Source: Oncomelania hupensis (lineage: Eukaryota; Mollusca; Gastropoda; Littorinimorpha; Pomatiopsidae). From it: a stretch of 64,000 bases of DNA. The position numbers were made by a program, and so were the translations under genes. The stretch lies in assembly GCA_036898135.1 (NCBI GenBank), contig CM072522.1:4483491-4547490 (forward strand), in the 5' to 3' direction. The notes beneath the pieces are model-generated. The model was not told the origin of the DNA and ran no database searches. It saw only the letters and a program-made list of their open reading frames with translations. Positions 10,871 through 21,102 of this stretch are shown here, in pieces; the stretch's first letter is position 1; every line of letters starts with the position of its first letter.

Positions 10871-11392
10871 GAGGTTTTATTTTGGTATTGCAATATTTGT
10901 GTATGCTTCCAGACATTGACGAGCTTGGTGCTGGGTGCAGTCTGAATCAGGATTTCACCATGCTTGAAGTAGAACCGGTTGATAAGGAGGATCAAGCCAT
11001 GCCAGAAGTTGGATCGGCTGATGACCACTCCATGCTTGAAGGCTCTTCAACTTCAAACCAAAAGAGGACTCGATATAAGAGAAAACTTTCAAATCCGTGT
11101 GTTTACTGTGGACAATTTCAATCCAAACTAACTTAATCGAAAGCATAAATATGAGGAAGCTGTGCAAGCTGCAGCAAAACTTCTCCACACAGAGAAAAAA
11201 TTGGTTTTTACTGCCTTAAAGAAAGAAGAGATATATTTAAAAAAAATGTTCAGTTGAAGAATGAAGACAAAGAACTTTTAAGATAAAGAAGTCAGGGCAA
11301 TTACAGACTCGTTATTTGCAGTGGCTGCAAGGGATTGTTTGGTAAAAGAAGAGTGAGCCAACATAAAAAGACACTTTCAAATACAGGAAACT

Positions 11393-11490
11393 TAAATAAA
11401 TAATAATAATAATACAGGATGCTATACGCGCCTTTCCCCAAATCATTCAGGCTCAAAGCGCGGCGATCTATACCAACATACACGCTCACC
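11393..11490 (-). mobile_element. L2-type 3' tail fragment (family also at 30188-30290)
   Basis: On the minus strand, CGCCGCGCTTTGAGCCT and a GGGGAAAGGCGCG block are followed by TATAGCATCCTG and TATTATT units. The same order, nearly base for base, occurs in the plus orientation at 30188-30290. The region 11491-11780 that follows has no supportable gene. Confidence 0.65.
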
Positions 11491-11785
11491 TGTCTCACCC
11501 ACCCTCACACACACCAAATACACATCCATCACTCAAACAGGTGGTGTAAAAGCAGGGAGATCGCTATTAGAAGACGGAAAGAAAATCGAATTTTTAGTTT
11601 GGAAATTTTTATATTGACTGCGCCCTGTACCATTATTGAAGGTAAATTAAATTTTATTATTAATTGCAACCATTGTTGATTTCGTTGCCTAAAAAACTGA
11701 TTTGTGTGCCTGCTGACTTTCAAACTAAAGTATTAGATCGTTTCAAAGATGACAAAGTGGGTTAATCTTTGTCGAAGAGACTTTT

Positions 11786-12060
11786 GTGCGCTGACCTTGA
11801 AGGTTAAGGCCATGTCAGGCCTTGCAAGAACATGCAAAAAAAAAAAGGTTATCGTACAGTGGAATGGCTGTTTATTTAACCCATAGTATGCAACAACAAT
11901 GGGTTATTTGATCAGACATCCATGAGAGATCACGCGAGGGTCAAGGTCATCACAAGGTCAAGGTCATCCCAAGGGGTTTTTTTGGGCATAATGCAACTTT
12001 AGCTGTATTTATTTGATATTACATGAGTGTATTTGGAACCGGAGGTCAAGGTCAAGAGCA
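11786..12060. repeat. Repeat with AGGTCAAGGTCA direct repeats
   Basis: GGTCAAGGTCA occurs at 11939, 11956 and 12044, with related GACCTTGAAGG at 11793. A related sequence is at 50258. These look like parts of a dispersed repeat. The hexamer AGGTCA is also the nuclear-receptor half-site, but no gene context supports regulation here. Confidence 0.45.
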
Positions 12061-12235
12061 TAGAAAGATCAAAGTCGGTATTTTAATTTTATTGCCACCA
12101 TTATTTTTTTCTGGACACTCATTTTCATGTTAAATATTGCGAGTTCTATAAGCAGCATGTGAGTCACTTGGGCTTTGCCCTTTAAGTTTTGATGAGTATT
12201 AATTAGTAATTTTCTTTTATATGTGTGAAACAGTT

Positions 12236-12594
12236 TGTACTCTCTCTCTTGCCCTCTCCTATTTTTGCTTTAATTTTGTGTATTTCGTTTTAAAGTATTG
12301 TCTTGAGATTTCATTACTCATTGTACTTTTGTTATCTTTTTGATGTCCTATTTATTGCTCTTTTTTTTTATTTTGTGTGGATATGTGAGCGTGCATGTGT
12401 TCCGTTTGCCTCCTCCTCCCATCTCCTCACCCACACCTAACATAAACGCCTGAAATTAAACTTGTTTCGCTTTGCATTGATTTGTTACATATGTGAAATA
12501 AAAGCATTATATAATGCAATTTGTTTTTTAACAACAGCATTATAAGACATTAATTGTTGAAGTTATAGTCGAATATGGACTGAATTTTTTTTTT

Positions 12595-12689
<95 letters not shown>

Positions 12690-13015
12690 TTTGGTTTATT
12701 TTTATATATTTTGTTCTAACATATTGTCTTGAGATTTCATTATTCATTGTACATTTGTTATCTTTTAGATGTACTATTTATTGTCATTTTGAAATTGTGT
12801 GTGGGTGAGTGAGTGTGCGTGTGTTCGGTTTGCCCCCTCCCACCACTTTTCCCCAATCCCTTACACAAGGGTCTGGAATTAAACTTTTGCCTTGCATTGT
12901 AATATATGTGAAAAAAGCATTATATAAAACAACTTGATTTTTAACAACTGCAAATTACAAGACACTAATTGTTGAAGTTCTCGTGAATAAATAAAGACTT
13001 AAATTATTCAAGTTC
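12236..13015. repeat. Imperfect tandem duplication with a CT-rich head
   Basis: Each unit begins with CT repeats and continues with TTGTCTTGAGATTTCATTA, a TTTGTTATCTTTT block, a G/T-rich stretch, AATTAAACTT and GACA(C)TAATTGTTGAAGTT. Unit 1 spans about 12236-12590. Unit 2 spans about 12598-13015 and has an expanded (CT)n at 12598-12684. No coding content is seen. Confidence 0.75.
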
Positions 13016-13027
13016 TTAATCAGTCAG

Positions 13028-13063
13028 TCTCTCTCTCTGTATGATTCTCTCTCTGTGTATGAT

Positions 13064-13143
<80 letters not shown>

Positions 13144-13199
13144 GATTCTTCTCTCTCTCCCTCTCTCTCTCTCTGTATGATTCTTCTCTCTCTCTCTCA

Positions 13200-13292
<93 letters not shown>
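13028..13292. repeat. CT microsatellite with TGTATGATTCTT interruptions
   Basis: (CT)n is broken at intervals by TGTATGATTCTT. The same pattern recurs at 14438-14548, so the two arrays bracket the 13297-14437 region. Frames open here are E-R or S-L repeats without meaning. Confidence 0.9.
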
Positions 13293-13294
<2 letters not shown>

Positions 13295-13663
13295 GGGTCC
13301 GCACAGGTCTGTGAAGTCTTTGAAAGTTTGGGAAATTTGAGAGGGTGTTTTCCAGTCTGTGAAAGTGTGAAAATTGAGCAAAACTGTCTGGGTCAGTGAA
13401 AGTCTTGGAAAACTGATTCAACAATCTAAGCACTTGTCTTTGCTTGGTAAAAACGATGTGCAAAATAAAATAAAATTTTTTTAAATACATAAATAAAATG
13501 AGAAGCAAATATTCCCGAATCTGGAAAATTCAAGAAGTCTACTTTCAGTTTCTAATGTTTCATTTCCGGTTTCTAATTATTCCTTTCCGTTTATTGACAT
13601 CCGGGCTTCTACATCAATGTTTGGCGCCGCGTGTGATCGGTAATATTTTACACTTTGTGCACA

Positions 13664-13843
13664 ATGCCGGACTCATGTTCGTTTCGTGATGAATGGTTGG
13701 AAAAACCAGAATATACAGCTTGGATTAAAAAATTAGAGAATATAAAGGAAGCGTTTTGCAAAGTATGCCAAACAAAAATTCACATTGCTTCTATAGGTGA
13801 AGGGGCTTTGAAAAGCATCCTTACAGAAAACTGCAGACTCTAA
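13664..13843 (+). pseudogene. BED-like zinc-finger N-terminal fragment, frameshifted
   Basis: The ATG at 13664 opens MPDSCSFRDEWLEKPEYTAW, followed by FCKVCQTKIHIASIGEGALK. This is the start of a BED-type finger (Cys-x2-Cys, then an expected ALKSH...H). The His residues are lost through a 1-base shift at about 13818; the other frame continues with H and then basic residues. Such heads occur in hAT-type transposases and domesticated relatives, by general family knowledge. The sequence at 13297-13440 and 14345-14437 (CTGTGAAAGT- and GTTTGGGAAA-like phrases) seems to be a related repeat on both sides. No transposase body is visible. Confidence 0.5.
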
Positions 13844-14437
13844 AGCAGAAGATGCTGAAAAACATAACAGATTGGACCTCATCTCACAGTCCAGTCAGTG
13901 CCTTGAGAAAAAAAGCAAAAGACAAAGAGGAGAAGAAATAAAGGGGGTGGAGAAGCTGATCCAAGAAAAATCCGTTGTTTGAAAGAACATACATTTTGTT
14001 TAAATAGTGTGCATACATGTACAGTAATCCTCCACCCCCGCCCCAACCCCCAACCCCCCAACCCCCCCCCCCAAAAAAAAAATCTGCTTCTTCTTGAAAG
14101 AACATATATTTTGGTATAAATAATATGGCAATGTACAGTAGATAAATAGGCCTATATCAACAGAAACTGCTGCTGAATCAGATATTGGACGATGCATTCA
14201 TTCGGATCTTGTGACAAGTAACATGACTGAAACTAAAAAATAATGTGCATGCACTGAGAGCTGCAGGTAAATAATTATTTTCTATTTATGCTGCTGCCAT
14301 ACATATGCATGGGATGGAATACTGGTTTATATTTCGTTTGGAGTTTGCTGCGAATTGAGTCAGTGAAAAAGTATGTAGCGGTTGGGAAAGTTTGGGAAAA
14401 GCTTGGGAATTTTGAAACCACTTTTCTGTACTGACCC
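13844..14437. other. No gene; C-rich tract and decayed repeat
   Basis: Contains a C-run of about 40 bases near 14040-14080, followed by poly-A, and two similar AAAGAACATA(C/T)ATTTTG phrases at about 13982 and 14097 that suggest a small internal duplication. Confidence 0.4.
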
Positions 14438-14458
14438 TGCTCTCTCTCTCTGTATGAT

Positions 14459-14510
<52 letters not shown>

Positions 14511-14548
14511 GATTCTTCTCTCTCTCTCTTTCCCTCTCTCTCTCTGTG
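14438..14548. repeat. CT microsatellite with TGTATGATTCTT interruptions, second block
   Basis: Same interrupted (CT)n design as 13028-13292. Confidence 0.9.
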
Positions 14549-15560
14549 TGATTATAGAACATGTAAGCACTATTAATTTTCTTGCATACCCACAAATGCA
14601 TAATTAAAATAAACAAATAGAAACAAGTGCTATAAATAATAAAATAATACATTACAAAGTGTCACATATTCCAAACAATTCACAACTTCAAACTATTTTT
14701 AAATGCCTTCATTGCACATTGTTTTTATTGCTTACCACTTCAAAAAGTCATAATTTGGATAAAAATATTCAAATGCAAAACAGAAAATTAATCATACAAT
14801 AAAAGCACACACAAATAAATTACTAAGGAATTTATATTATGTTCATTACGATTGTTAGACATGTGATTATTACATTTAAAAAACTGAAAATCATAGTGAA
14901 AACAATACACAATTCAATATTTTTTAACAAGTATGATTCTTTCATTTTATCATTATTGTTAATATACACTAGTACTTATCATTTTTACTATGTTTTATTG
15001 TTATTTACTTTACTGTAGTTTGCATGCTTAAGACTATTAAGAGGGAAAATGTGGTAGACAAAAGCAGCAAGAACCCATAAAACGTTTACTAAGATAGTAT
15101 AAGTTGTCTTAACAAGCAAATTTACTGTTGTCGACATAACAGTTTAAATTATGGTATATATGTTGTGTCTACCTAAGCGGTAATTTAACCGTGGTCGACT
15201 TAACAGTGCTAAAGTACTTAGTAAACAGAAGGTCGACCACTTAAAATTCTATATGTGTTGTTATTTGATGCAATCATAAAATCTTATCCATTTAGTCATA
15301 GAAGTAAAAGACAATGAACATAGTTAAAGGACATCGTCACAGATTTATAAAGACCAAATATAGCCATGGTCGACTTATAGCATATATTTACTGTGGTCGA
15401 CCCATGTGCACATTTGGCCTTATATATATATATAAATCAAGCTTCTTTGTAAAGTCCCATTGTTATTACTATTGCCATTCCTGAATTCAAGCTCTTGTTT
15501 TTGTGATTACCCTGCAGGAGGAACTACAGAATGCTTCTGAATGTATAAAAATCTTTTTCT
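14549..15560. other. No gene; cluster of five GTCGAC sites
   Basis: AT-rich and without supportable exons. GTCGAC, mostly within GTGGTCGAC, occurs at 15130, 15194, 15232, 15369 and 15396. This is far denser than expected for a 6-base GC-rich word in such AT-rich DNA. Confidence 0.5.
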
Positions 15561-15573
15561 GTCCCTTGTTCAG

Positions 15574-15657
15574 GGTGTGCCCCATTGGCAGCCCACAATC
15601 ACCGGAGCTGTCCTCAACTACGGCTCTAGGCTTGAGTCTGTCGTGTTCGAGATCAGA
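15574..15657 (+). CDS. 84-base host exon, copy 2 (intact splice sites)
   Basis: Identical to 1137-1220 over all 84 bases, with the same acceptor tract (GTCCCTTGTTCAG) and an uninterrupted donor GTGAGT at 15658. The downstream 90 bases match 4182-4268, the sequence beyond RTE copy 1, so this copy shows the empty site of that insertion. Upstream similarity ends just before the acceptor tract. Two frames are open (see copy 1). RTE copy 3 begins 93 bases downstream in the intron. Confidence 0.5.
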
Positions 15658-16311
15658 GTGAGTGTTACAAATTAAATTTTTACCTTCTCATGCCTTTGCT
15701 TTGCTGATGCTTTTTTATTGCCAGTGGATTTTATGGTCAGATTGTTATATATCCTATCCTATCCTGTCCCATAACCCGAAGGTCGTAGGGGCACCACAGA
15801 TGATCGTCCAACCAGCATACTCCATCTTTCTCTGTCCTCAGCAGCCCTCATGGCTTCGCTCAGTGTCAAACCAGTCCATTCTCGAATGTTGTCCTCCCAC
15901 CTCTTTTTCGGTCTCCCCCTTCTTCTACCTCCTTGCACTGTGCTTTGCAGAATGGTCTTTGCAAGGCCTGATGATCTGGTGACGTGGCCATACCATCGGA
16001 GTTTCCGTTTCTTCACCACTGTGAGCAGGTCATCGTGTTGTCCAATGGCTTGTGTGATGGTCTGTCGGACTTCGTCGTTTGTGATGTGTTGGGTATAGGA
16101 AATGCACAGAAGTCTTCTGTAGCACCTCATCTCCATGCTTTGTATTCTTCGTTGGAGATCTGCTGTGAGGGTCCATGCTTCGCAAGCATATAGGAAGATG
16201 GAGATGACCAGAGAGCGCAGCAGTCTTACTTTGGAATGTAGACTGATGGTTCTGTCTTTCCAAATGGGCTTCAACCTTGTCAGGGCAGCAGTTGTTTGTG
16301 CGATCCTGGAG

Positions 16312-17266
16312 GCGAACTTGTTTTTTCCAACCTAGTTCCAGTCATTCGCCGAAAAAGGCAATTACCGAAGTCGAACGAAGCTCTCCGAGTCGAGCGAAGC
16401 TATCCGATGTTTTACATGGCAGGACTACGTGAAACCACAGGCTGGGAAGTCTCGTCTTTCGTAGGCCTCAATTACATACTATACTACGTACGTATGTAGG
16501 AGGCCCACGAGTTTACAAAGACAAAAGAAAAGACATCAGAGCCTGTGGTGAACATCCGTGCATAAAAATAGCAGCTGTTGCTTCTAGATCTAATTCTGTT
16601 TCGATCTGCACAGCTTCAAGATGTAAGTCAAGTCGAGATTCGCATTTTGAAGCAGTTAGTATTATTATTATTTTATGATGATTAATATACTGACACAACT
16701 ACTGAATTAGTAATAAAGAGTAAAAGCAATACATAACACATAAAGCACACATACAACGATTTCACATCTAGATCAACAATCAAACTATGACAAAACTTCA
16801 AAGCGCTATTGATACGTTGATGTCCCTTCAGCACAAGGCAAAGCAAGTTTATAATGGTCTCAAAAAACAGTGACATTTTTATTGCAAGCACCAAAGCAAT
16901 TATTTATTTAACTAATATTATTCTTTTTAATTGATACAGTAAATTTGTATTATGTATTTCAATGATATGTATTTTAATGAGAAACGTATAAAAAAAATGT
17001 TGCGTGGCAGGCGGAAATTTCCATAAATCATCTGAAAACTTTGGTAAATATATAAGAAAAAATAACCAGTAACACCATCTGAATATTTCGGGTTACACCC
17101 AACTTCAGCAAAAACAAAACGTCACTGACCATATTTACACCAATGAGCACGCACAGCAGCACCCTATTCTTTTTTTCTTTTTTTTTTAAAAGTAGGAATA
17201 ATAATAATAATAATAATAATAACAAACAAAACAAATAAATTAATTAAAGATTTAACTAAATAACTA

Positions 17267-17316
<50 letters not shown>

Positions 17317-18092
17317 TTACTACTAGCGAAGTTGTGGTCTTGATTTTATGGTCCTGATTCGGCTCTTTGCAGTCCGCTGGACCCTGTAAGAAATGAAAAA
17401 CTAATTAGCTATTAATTTAACTCTGATATCGAGTTGTCTTGATTTTGTGGTCCTGATTCGGCTCTTTGCAGTCCGCTGGACCCTGTGAGCAATAAGTAAC
17501 TAACTAACTATTAATTTAACTCTGATCTCGAGTTATATATTTTAAAAAAAAAATTCGCTTAGCCTACTCATCCTTCTCCGGAAATTTAAAGATTCAAATA
17601 TTATAAAGTATAGGCCTAAATATTATTAATTAGAATAGATATAGTTTATACATTTATTTACGTATAAAACAAACAATACAGGTCTAATAATTATATTCAG
17701 CTAGTGAGCTTCTTAGCTGCGCGGAGACTGACTTATAATATATAATGTATAAGCCTATGTATACTGTATAACAGTGTCTACTTGGTTCTAGGCAGGAAAT
17801 GGAGAATGCTATTATTACCTAATGCTGAGAACTAACAAAATGCAAATCAAGGAACGCAACTATTAAATAATTATGGTCGATAATAATTATGCTCATATTA
17901 ACAAAGTATACCGTTGCGAAATGCTAATCTGTGTAAATCGAACAGATTTAGAAGCAACAGCGATCATTTTTAATGTCAACTAGTCGTAGTCATGCAAGCA
18001 TCATTTCGTAACACATCGGAGAGCTTCGTTCGACTTCGGTGATTGCCTTTTTGGGCGAATGACTGGAACTAGGTTGGAAAAAACAAGTTTGC
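16312..18092. mobile_element. 1781-bp TIR element with 9-bp target duplication (MULE-like, non-autonomous)
   Basis: It splits RTE copy 3 between a perfect 9-bp duplication ATCCTGGAG (16303-16311 and 18093-18101). The terminal inverted repeats are about 75 bp with few mismatches. The left end starts GCGAACTTGTTTTTTCCAAC and the right-end complement starts GCAAACTTGTTTTTTCCAAC; both run on through CAGTCATTCGCC and GAAGTCGAACGAAGCTCTCC. Long TIRs with 9-bp duplications are the habit of Mutator-like elements, which is the basis of the assignment. The interior has no transposase frame, only a (TAC)n run (17265-17325) and a 99-bp tandem duplication. Confidence 0.85.
17338..17535. repeat. 99-bp tandem duplication carrying a GGTCC...GGACC module
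   Basis: Two units (17338-17436 and 17437-17535) each hold a 34-base module GGTCCTGATTCGGCTC...AGTCCGCTGGACC, followed by CTGT(A/G)AG and an AACT-type run. The module recurs in reverse orientation at 52464-52497 and 63063-63096. Confidence 0.8.
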
Positions 18093-19166
18093 ATCCTGGA
18101 GAGGACTTCCTGTCGAGACCCATTGTCTGACACAATGGCTCCTAAATATTTGAAGCTGTGCACTGTGTTGAGGGATTGGCCTTGTACTTTGATGTCCGTG
18201 TTGATGCCATTGGTGTTGTTGGTCATCATTTTGGTCTTCTCTGCACTTATTTCCATTCCATAAGCTCTGGAGGTGGTGTCAAGCCTCTGTACAAGCTGTT
18301 CAAGTTCTTGTTCCTCTCCAGCCAATCCATCAATATCATCCGCAAAACGAAGATTGGAGATTGCTCTGCCCCCTATGCTGACTGTGCCTTCGTGATCTGC
18401 AAGAGCATCTGACATGATGCGCTCTAGGAAAATGTTGAAGAGTGTTGGAGAGAGTAGGCATCCTTGACGCACACCGATTGTTGTTCTGAACCAGTTCCCG
18501 ATGACGCTGTTATGGAGGACTGCACTGGTAGCCTTGTCATACAGGCTTTTGATGACTTCTATAATTTTAGGGCTGATGTTGTACACTTTCATGGTTGCCC
18601 ATAGAGCTGCATGCCAGACTCGGTCAAATGCCTTCTTGAAGTCTATGAACACATGATATAGATGTTGTTGGTGCTGTAGGTATTTCTCACAGATTATTCT
18701 GAGGTTGAAAATCTGTTCAGTGGTACTTCGCCCTGCCATGAATCCTGCTTGTTCTTCAGCTATGATTTGTTCAGCTTGTGGTTTCAACCTGTTGAGTATT
18801 ATTTTCAGGAGGACCTTGCTGGGATGGCTGATGAGGCTGATGGTGCGGTAATTTTCACACTCCTGAAGGTTACCTTTTTTGGGAAGAGTGATGACAAGCG
18901 ACTGGGTCCATGGTGTAGGCCATTCCCCACTCTGCCAGATCTTGTTACAGATAATGGTGAGAGCATCAGTCATCGCTTCTCCTCCTGCTTGTAGCAGTTC
19001 CGCTGGTATGTTGTCCACTCCCGCTGACTTCCCTTTCTTCAGCGATTGCACTGCTGACTCAACTTCTTCCCAGAGAATTGGGAGGATTTCTTCTTCTTCT
19101 CTGCTCTCGGGACATGCTAGAACTGATGGGTCTCCATTTGGTGTATGGTTGTAAAGGTCAGAGCAG

Positions 19167-19758
19167 ATCACTACTATGGGTGGGAGATTGAAGATGGCCT
19201 TTTCGTGGGCTTGTGCTTTATTTCTGCATGCCACAAGCTGTTCGAGTAATACGGATTACTTTATGAGAGAAAACTGAGAAGAGACGCAGTACAGTTGATT
19301 TTATTTATCTTTCTTTGTGCCTGTGTGATGTTCCTGTGATATTTTGTACCATAACAAACATCGTGAGTGCTGGGGTTGTCTACACTGCATCTATCCTCCC
19401 AAGGGAAAATAATTTCCAGAATAAATAAGGTATGGCTTGCATACATATATTTTCAGTATTTTCTGCTTGTTTTTGCAGTTTATTTTTTGTCTCCATCCAT
19501 CCCCATTGTTCCAAATCATCTTATACAGATTTATTTATGGCCTTCCTCAGTATTGATTTTTCAATGATGACGCAAGTGTATGTAAAAATAACTTTTCAGC
19601 TAGGCCTCTTTTCGATGTTGTACTGATAAGAGTTAGCTGTGTACTGCAGTTCGTTCAATCAATAAGCGAAGCTTTACGTCCTATTTCAAAAAATGAGTTA
19701 AGGACAGAGTTTTGACCAGGGGGGGGGAGGCCCTCCCACTGGTTTTCGCGGCGAGTTT
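19167..19758. other. No gene seen
   Basis: AT-rich flank of RTE copy 3. It has short open frames only and a run of G near 19718. No splice-bounded coding segment could be supported. Confidence 0.4.
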
Positions 19759-19923
19759 GGAGACGGACCAGCGCTCGTGTGCATGAAGAATCTTAAAGGG
19801 CAACTTAAGCTTAAGTTCGCTTACTCAAGCACACGGAGAGTTCAAACTTAAGCTTGAGTAAGCGAACTTAAGCTTAAGTTGCCCTTTAAGATTCTTCATG
19901 CACACGACCGCAGGTCCGTCTCC
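19759..19923. repeat. Long near-perfect hairpin (72-base arms, 21-base loop)
   Basis: Arms at 19759-19830 and 19852-19923 are reverse complements. The inner approximately 55 bases are perfect and the outer part has a few mismatches (CAGCGCTCG against CGACCGCAG). The stem holds nested CTTAAGCTTAAG palindromes. No open frame or splice site explains it. Confidence 0.9.
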
Positions 19924-20100
19924 GGGGTGTACAGAAAATACGAAAAGAGCGAAAAGGGCGAAAAGGACAGCAAAAAGAGCGAAAAGGGGAACCAAAAGAG
20001 CAAAAACAAGCGAAAAGGACCCCAAAATAGCAAACAGAAGCCTAATTAAGCTCCACACGTATTAAAAGTAGCGGTTAAATGAAGAATTATTGATTAATTA
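19924..20100. repeat. Degenerate GCGAAAAGG-type simple repeat
   Basis: Loose repeats of GAGCGAAAAGG with spacer ACC/AACC. Related wording recurs at 20580-20680 and 25160-25220, on both sides of the CR1-like element. Confidence 0.6.
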
Positions 20101-20182
20101 TGAAAAATTTGCTCGATCGATTCGGGGATTTCCCTTTGTAATGGAGCCCATCGATCCAAGACTTCTTCTTCCTGAAGAATAC

Positions 20183-20520
20183 CCGTCAGACGCACGCTGA
20201 GCAGTACCTGCTGCCTTCCTGCAGAACTGCATACAGGCAACAAACCTTTTTTCCACGCACCATTGCCGAGTGGAATGCTCTCCCAGAAGAAGCTGTTTGC
20301 AGCCAAACTCTGGAAGAGTTTAAATCCCGGATCTAGCCCTCCTCCTCCCCTCCCCTCCCCTCCTCCACCCCAAACCCCCTATCCCTGACCCCACAAGCTG
20401 GTCACCCGGGCAGCGTTTTCTCAAATTTCAAGTTCAATAACCAATATACCTAAGCGCAAAACCCCATTATGTCTACGTAATCTTCACAACGATGAAGGTG
20501 GTAGTCAACAAGAAGAAGAC
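20183..20520 (+). pseudogene. LINE ORF2 C-terminal fragment with 3' UTR and AAG tail
   Basis: Frame at 20183-20336: QTHAEQYLLPSC, then FFPRTIAEWNALPEEA and LEEFKSRI before a TAG. This is the characteristic end of LINE-encoded polyproteins, where the chain finishes in a W-N-x-L-P motif and a short helix. A C-rich 3' UTR follows and ends in CAAGAAGAAGA near 20515, which fits a 3' tail. The rest of the element is absent (5' truncation). The family is different from the other LINEs here. Confidence 0.6.
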
Positions 20521-20760
20521 GTATCACTGAAACATCAGCCCGGTAAACGGTTCTATTTGAGAATTTCCGTTAAGAGTCGCCAAGACGAGGAAAAAAATGA
20601 AATAAAGCAGCGAAAAAGGAATGAAAAGAGCGAAAAGAAGCAAAAATTAGCAAAAGAGATTAAAAAGGAGTCTAATGCATATCAAAACATGGTTTTAATA
20701 GGTACGCTGGATTGCATATCCAGAGAGTTTCCGGTTAGGCATGCGTGAAGGGAAAGAGGC
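20521..20760. repeat. Repeat unit flanking the CR1-like element, left copy
   Basis: Shares TATCACTGAAA, GAGCGAAAAG, GCTAAAGAGATT/GCAAAAGAGATT, AAAAGGAGT and TATCAAAA phrases in the same order with 25065-25290. The CR1-like element therefore lies between two diverged units of one repeat. Confidence 0.55.
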
Positions 20761-21102
20761 TGTGAGAATTCTCTGACGAATTTTGGCAATTTTTTTGAAT
20801 ATTTGTAATTCACAGTCCTCTGTCAGTGTTGAAATTGGCTGTAATTGAAGCCCGCTTCCAGAGTTGATCTTTGGTGGCGATTATAAAATTTCCAGAAGGT
20901 TTTTTTCTTTCTTTATTCTAGAAGTTATCTTTGTACTCACAGACGTTCACAAACTGAAAGTGTACTCTACTAACTTTAGTTATTATTGCACTATTAAACA
21001 AGTTGATTGAGGTGAGTACACACTGTTGATATTTTTACAGCTTGTGGATTCTGTTGTTGATAAGCTGTTTGGTTTGTTCAGTTTTCATAGAATATTTCGA
21101 TT

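Larger units (their letters stand above)
6907..11390 (+). pseudogene. Multi-exon zinc-finger gene with duplicated phase-1 exons, 3' end decayed
   Basis: Candidate exons are 6907-6976 (MSKKLLQKLSPDRQVNIF...), 7645-7764, 10022-10129, 10510-10636 and 10923-11136. Each has a pyrimidine-tract AG acceptor, and the first four have GTAAG/GTAAA donors. Exons 1 to 3 join in frame because all junctions are phase 1. Exons 3, 4 and 5 are diverged duplicates sharing PDxDE..., MLEV and ADKD/ADDH wording. Exon 4 ends in stops after a 1-base insertion, but could be skipped without a frame change. Exon 5 runs into a zinc finger, NPCVYCGQFQSKLT, then a stop at 11134. Downstream the frame is recoverable with two frameshifts and one TAA, including RKHKYEEAV and a second finger VICSGCKGLFGKRRVSQH. 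Function unknown. The fingers suggest nucleic-acid binding. Confidence 0.5.
15751..19166 (-). mobile_element. RTE-like LINE, copy 3, split by a DNA transposon
   Basis: Two collinear parts, 15751-16311 and 18093-19166, make one 5'-truncated copy nearly identical to copy 1. The tail complement (CCTATCCTATCCTG) abuts TATATAT of the host intron. The C-terminal 171 residues (15759-16274) and the RT core (in the 414-codon frame at 17990-19234) are both open. RT hallmarks DFKKAFDRVWH, GVRQGCLLSP and FADDIDGL are intact, with LLSP as in copies 2 and 4. The first residues of the longer frame belong to the flank and the inserted element, not to the LINE. It is truncated at 19166, in the linker between endonuclease and RT. 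Confidence 0.9.

Noticed and set aside
17990..18090. First 30 codons of the 414-codon frame in RTE copy 3 as a novel N-terminus
   Set aside because: The frame reads minus-strand from 19234, and its first residues come from sequence beyond the LINE truncation at 19166. Its last residues come from the MULE-like TIR. Neither belongs to the LINE protein.
20094..20306. Minus-strand 70-codon frame
   Set aside because: Opposite a plus-strand LINE C-terminus with recognisable motifs.
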